The notes below the pieces were generated by a model. The model saw only the letters and a list, made by a program, of their open reading frames with translations, ran no database searches and was not told the origin of the DNA. Both the position numbers and the translations under genes were made by a program. This document shows positions 61,154 through 64,000 of a DNA stretch of 64,000 nt, in pieces. Source of the DNA: AP-15 sp963799085 (GTDB lineage: Bacteria; Pseudomonadota; Alphaproteobacteria; ATCC43930; CGMCC-115725); the NCBI GenBank assembly GCA_963799085.1, contig CAWCWA010000017.1, forward strand, positions 100,172-164,171. The letters are read 5' to 3'. Numbering within the stretch: position 1 is the first letter of the stretch; every line of letters starts with the position of its first letter.

Positions 61154-61801
61154 TCACGCCTCGCGGTCGGGCTGGTTGTCGGGATGGGCCTCGGCGAATG
61201 CGCCGAGCTTCATGCAGCTCTCGAAGACGACCCGCAAGATCGTCGGGTAGGGCGCCAGGTCGAGGTTGTAGCGCCCGGCGTTGACCACCTGGGGTACGAG
61301 CGCGATGTCGGCGAGCCCCGGCCGGTCGCCGTGGCAGAAGGCCCCCGTCGCTGCGTCGTCCGCCAATAGCGCCTCGAACGCGGCAAAGCCGGCGGCGATC
61401 CAGTGGTTGTACCAGGCTCCAAGATCGCTCTCGTCGCGCCCGAAATTCCGCGTCAGATAGCGCAGCACGCGCAGATTGTTGATCGGGTGGATGTCGCAGG
61501 CGACGATGTCGGCAAGGGCGCGAACCCGGGCGCGCTCGGACGGGGTCTTGGGTAGGAGCGGCGGCTCGGGATATGTCTCGTCGAGATATTCGATGATCGC
61601 CAGCGACTGGATCAGCGTGCGCTCGCCATCCTCCAATGCCGGCACCAGACCCTGCGGGTTGACACCGAGATAGTCGGGTCGGGTCTGGTCGTTGCGGCGC
61701 AGGTGGATCGGGGTTTGGCTGTAATCGAGGTGCTTCAAGTTCAACGCGATGCGGACGCGGAACGCGGCCGAGGACCGGAAATAACCGTAAAGCTTCATCA
61801 C
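61154..61801 (-). CDS. maiA: Maleylacetoacetate isomerase
   Basis: A zeta-class glutathione transferase of 215 residues that converts maleylacetoacetate to fumarylacetoacetate in tyrosine or homogentisate breakdown. The signature SSAAFRVRIALN (about residues 10-21) contains the catalytic SSxxxR pattern, and the GSH-binding part NPQGLVPALEDGERTLIQSL and AIIEYLDETYPEPPLLP follow. The C-terminal helical domain has the usual CDIHPINNLRVLRYL. Two in-frame ATG codons (61801 and 61798) are equivalent. No homogentisate dioxygenase or fumarylacetoacetase gene is in the window. The frame is intact. Confidence 0.94.
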   Translation of the reverse strand: MMKLYGYFRSSAAFRVRIALNLKHLDYSQTPIHLRRNDQTRPDYLGVNPQGLVPALEDGERTLIQSLAIIEYLDETYPEPPLLPKTPSERARVRALADIVACDIHPINNLRVLRYLTRNFGRDESDLGAWYNHWIAAGFAAFEALLADDAATGAFCHGDRPGLADIALVPQVVNAGRYNLDLAPYPTILRVVFESCMKLGAFAEAHPDNQPDREA

Positions 61802-61886
61802 GGCGGCTCCCCAGGCTGAAGCCGGTCAGACTCGTCCGGAATGGCGATGCGGTGCAAGCAGCTCGTCGCGAGCCCGCCGGGTTATC

Positions 61887-63053
61887 CTATCCGGGCTGGC
61901 GTTCGGGCGCGTTTTCGAAGGCTTGGGCGATCGCGGCGAAGGACGGCTTCGGGGAAAGGTCGGCGTCGAACGGCAATGGCCGCGACGGCAAGCCGTCCTT
62001 CCGCCAGCTCGCCTCGTTGGTTTCGTGACGCACGATCCAGCTGTAACGGTCCGAGAGACCCCAGGTCAGAACCAGTTTGACCGCCGGTTCGTCGAGTGCG
62101 GCGTCGAGAAAACGGCGATAGGCGTCGGCGATCAGCCGGTCGCGCTCGCCCTTCTCGGCCGGCGCGTTTTCGTCGGTGACGTCGAGTTCGGTGATCTGGA
62201 TCGTCAGCCCCATATCGGCGATCTCGCGGAGAAACCGGCGCAGCCGTTCGGCCGAAAAGGGCGGCCCGCCGACGCCGGTAAGATGCCCCTGGATGCCGAC
62301 CGCGTCGACCGGCGTGCCCGCCCGCCGCATCCGTTCGAGGAGGCGCAATAGCGTCGTGCGCCGCGCCTCGTTCTCGGGCGTGTCGAATTCGATGTCGTAT
62401 TCGTTGACGACAAGGCGCGCATCGGGATCGGCCTCATGCGCGACGCGATAGGCAAGGTCGAGATATTCGGGTCCGATGGTTTCCAGGAACACCGCCTTGC
62501 GCAGCCCGTCGGCCCGGCCGTCCTTCGGTTCAATCGGCTCATTGACCACGTCCCAGCTGTGCACGAGCCCGCGATAGCGGCCGGCAAGCGTGCGGATGCG
62601 GTCGACGACCGTCTTCTCCTGCGCCTCACGCCCGGGGAGGTCGAAATACCAGCCGGGCGTGCGGAAATACCACAAGAGGTTATGGCCGCGCAGCGCCAGC
62701 CCGCCTTCGACCGCAAACCCGGCGATCGTGTCGGCCCCGCTGTAATCGTCCTCGCCCGGCCCGCCGCGGTTGATGTCCTGCCATTTCATGTCGTTTTCCG
62801 GGACGATGATCGCGGCCTGCCGCAGCACCAGACCGACAAAGGCGGGGTCGCTCGTGATCTGCGCCCCGGAAATCGTCGTGCCGTAAAGGAGCCCTTTGGC
62901 CGCAGCGAGCTGGCGCAATGTCGCCGTCTCGGCCGCGACCTGCCGCGACATCAGCATCGCCGCCATCAGACCGCCGGCAACCGCGCCGCGCCGCGTCACG
63001 CCGGCTTTCGGGGGCCAAGTCTGTCGATCGGTTGGCAATTGTCCTCTTGACAT
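61887..63053 (-). CDS. Endo-1,4-beta-xylanase, glycoside hydrolase family 10
   Basis: A GH10 enzyme of 388 residues with a Tat-like signal (TRRGAVAGGLMAAMLM) of about 40 residues. The family motifs are ENDMKWQDINRGGPGEDDY, GHNLLWYFRTPGWYF, the acid/base Glu172 in SWDVVNEPIEP, VVNEYDIEFD and the nucleophile Glu289 in IQITELDVTDE. C-terminal WGLSDRYSWIVRHE is characteristic. It hydrolyses beta-1,4-xylan outside the cytoplasm. The first ATG at 63053 is followed by a long hydrophilic stretch before the Tat motif. The frame is intact. It is separated by 108 bases from the upstream aminoacylase-like gene. Confidence 0.93.
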   Translation of the reverse strand: MSRGQLPTDRQTWPPKAGVTRRGAVAGGLMAAMLMSRQVAAETATLRQLAAAKGLLYGTTISGAQITSDPAFVGLVLRQAAIIVPENDMKWQDINRGGPGEDDYSGADTIAGFAVEGGLALRGHNLLWYFRTPGWYFDLPGREAQEKTVVDRIRTLAGRYRGLVHSWDVVNEPIEPKDGRADGLRKAVFLETIGPEYLDLAYRVAHEADPDARLVVNEYDIEFDTPENEARRTTLLRLLERMRRAGTPVDAVGIQGHLTGVGGPPFSAERLRRFLREIADMGLTIQITELDVTDENAPAEKGERDRLIADAYRRFLDAALDEPAVKLVLTWGLSDRYSWIVRHETNEASWRKDGLPSRPLPFDADLSPKPSFAAIAQAFENAPERQPG

Positions 63054-63123
63054 ATTGCCTATTTCACACTATAGTCATGGTTTCAGGCTGCAGAACGGCG
63101 CTCCAAACTTTTGCCGTATTTTT

Positions 63124-63150
63124 GTTGCAAATAACAGCAAAAGCAGCAAA
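63124..63150. repeat. Second copy of a dispersed 27-bp repeat
   Basis: This 27-base segment matches 29360-29386 at 24 of 27 positions; all three differences are A/G exchanges. It contains AACAGCAAAAG followed by CAGCAAA, so the core CAGC(A/G)AA occurs twice in tandem. It lies in the 108-bp gap upstream of the xylanase gene. Confidence 0.5.
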
Positions 63151-63161
63151 CGCGAGACCGG

Positions 63162-64000
63162 TCAGGTGCGGCGAACGAGGCGGCCGGGGAGCGCGCCGGT
63201 GTGCTCGCCGTCCTCGAAGACCGGCACGCCGGCGACAAGTGTGGCGGCATAGCCCTCGGCGCGCTGAACCAGCCGCTTGCCGCCCGCCGGCAGGTCGTGG
63301 ACGACCTCGGGCGGATGCAGCCGCAGGCGCTCGAAATCGATGACGTTGAGATCGGCGCGCTTGCCCGGAACGAGCCGACCGCGATCGCTGAAGCCAAAGA
63401 AATCGGCGGTCTCGCTGGTCAGCCGCTTGACGACGAATTCGAGCGGCAGGCCCGGCCCGCGCTGCCGGTCGCGCGCCCAATGGGTCAGCATGTAGGAGGG
63501 CATGCTGGCGTCGACGATCTGCGCGACATGCGCGCCGCCGTCGCCGAGCCCGAGCAGTGTGCCGGGATCGGTCAGCATCTCGCGGATCGGCTCGTGGTCG
63601 TCCTGGGCGTAGCCGGTGACCGGGAAGAACAGGAAATGCCCGGCATTCTGGGTCAGGTAGTCGTAGGCGACCTCGTCCGGCGTATGGTTGGTGCGCGCGG
63701 CGATCGCGGCCACACTCGATTCGGCGCGCGGCTCGTAATCGGGCGGGTCGCCCATCACGTACATCCGGTCCCAGCGCGCGGCGATCAGCTGGATCAATGG
63801 GCCGAGGCGGTTGAGCAAGTTCGCGGACGGCCGGTCGTCGAGGATCGCCTGCCGCACCGCGGGGTCGCGCACCCGCGCCAGGCGCTCGGCAAGCGGCAAT
63901 GCCTCGAACGGCTTGTAGCGCTCGCGGATCGAGAACGGGTTCAATGAGGTTGCGATGCCGAGAATGACGCCGACCGGGCGGCCCGCCACCTGGGCGGTCA
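63162..64000 (-). CDS. D-aminoacylase / N-acyl-D-amino-acid deacylase-type amidohydrolase (C-terminal part)
   Basis: The C-terminal 279 or so residues of an amidohydrolase, with the N-terminus beyond the window end. Recognisable text is TAQVAGRPVGVILGIA, GDPPDYEP, DEVAYDYLTQNAGHFLFFP, GLGDGGAHVAQIVDASMPSY (metal His and Asp), WARDRQRGPGLPLEFVVKRL and the C-terminal RGRLVPGKRADLNVIDFERL. These are typical of the D-aminoacylase branch. The frame is intact in the visible part and continues in frame to base 64000. The xylanase gene follows on the same strand 108 bases on. Confidence 0.9.
   Translation of the reverse strand, partial: TAQVAGRPVGVILGIATSLNPFSIRERYKPFEALPLAERLARVRDPAVRQAILDDRPSANLLNRLGPLIQLIAARWDRMYVMGDPPDYEPRAESSVAAIAARTNHTPDEVAYDYLTQNAGHFLFFPVTGYAQDDHEPIREMLTDPGTLLGLGDGGAHVAQIVDASMPSYMLTHWARDRQRGPGLPLEFVVKRLTSETADFFGFSDRGRLVPGKRADLNVIDFERLRLHPPEVVHDLPAGGKRLVQRAEGYAATLVAGVPVFEDGEHTGALPGRLVRRT

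Overview
The window is a GC-rich chromosome segment, most likely from an alphaproteobacterium. Pointers are mreB-mreC-mreD-mrdA, a urtABCDE urea transporter, accD-folC, mrcA-prfB next to rne, an RNase E with a GWWQ-type tail, and small DUF4169 and DUF2189 proteins. The order is not inferred with confidence. I saw no tRNA, rRNA, CRISPR array or phage genes.

Layout. 1-3.2 kb: rod-shape operon (mreB, mreC, mreD, start of mrdA) on the minus strand. 3.6-5.9 kb: DUF4169 protein, macro-domain protein, ECF sigma factor, and an OmpR-type response regulator with three phased TGTA repeats upstream. 5.9-11.7 kb: urtA-E with an unusual overlapping palindrome at the promoter. 11.7-13.7 kb: SnoaL-like protein, AmpD-like amidase, TerB/DnaJ protein. 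13.8-20.2 kb: OxlT-like transporter, a three-part HcnC/HcnA/HcnB-like FAD/Fe-S oxidoreductase, a DUF2189 membrane protein and an M20 amidohydrolase. 20.3-22.4 kb: HepT/MntA toxin-antitoxin pair and soluble transhydrogenase. 22.7-26.3 kb: a very large GltD-like plus PyrK-like fused flavoprotein. 26.6-29.2 kb: a second OxlT-like transporter destroyed by a 1310-bp IS5-family element with a 4-bp target duplication. 29.4-39.3 kb: universal stress protein, lipoprotein, cupin, wecC-wecB, RlmD-like methyltransferase, YdcF-like protein, mmsA and a large unknown protein. 39.4-42.2 kb: less GC-rich patch with a lipoprotein, an isochorismatase-like enzyme, a chloroperoxidase remnant and an alpha/beta hydrolase. 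42.2-51.7 kb: folC, accD, a membrane protein, a ThDP enzyme, an 884-bp empty stretch, a phosphodiesterase, a thioesterase, an LplT-like transporter and a second YdcF-like protein. 51.6-64 kb: prfB, mrcA, rne, M48 protease, DsbA-like protein, maiA, GH10 xylanase and a truncated D-aminoacylase-like gene.

A dominant property is that roughly half of the genes are broken by single-base indels, mostly +1 and often lengthening a short G/C run, while the encoded protein stays conserved on both sides. They are densest at 12-18 kb and 22.7-26.2 kb and absent from many other genes. I treat them as probable sequence errors and annotate those genes as full-length CDS with frameshifts. One frameshift is real biology: the CTT TGA C recoding site of prfB.

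Functionally the window combines housekeeping (cell wall elongation, fatty acid and folate synthesis, translation release, RNA decay) with nutrient capture (urea, organic acids or amino-acid derivatives). The two OxlT-like transporters, the Hcn-like oxidoreductase and the large GltD/PyrK fusion suggest oxidation of a nitrogen-containing organic acid, but the substrate cannot be read from the sequence.
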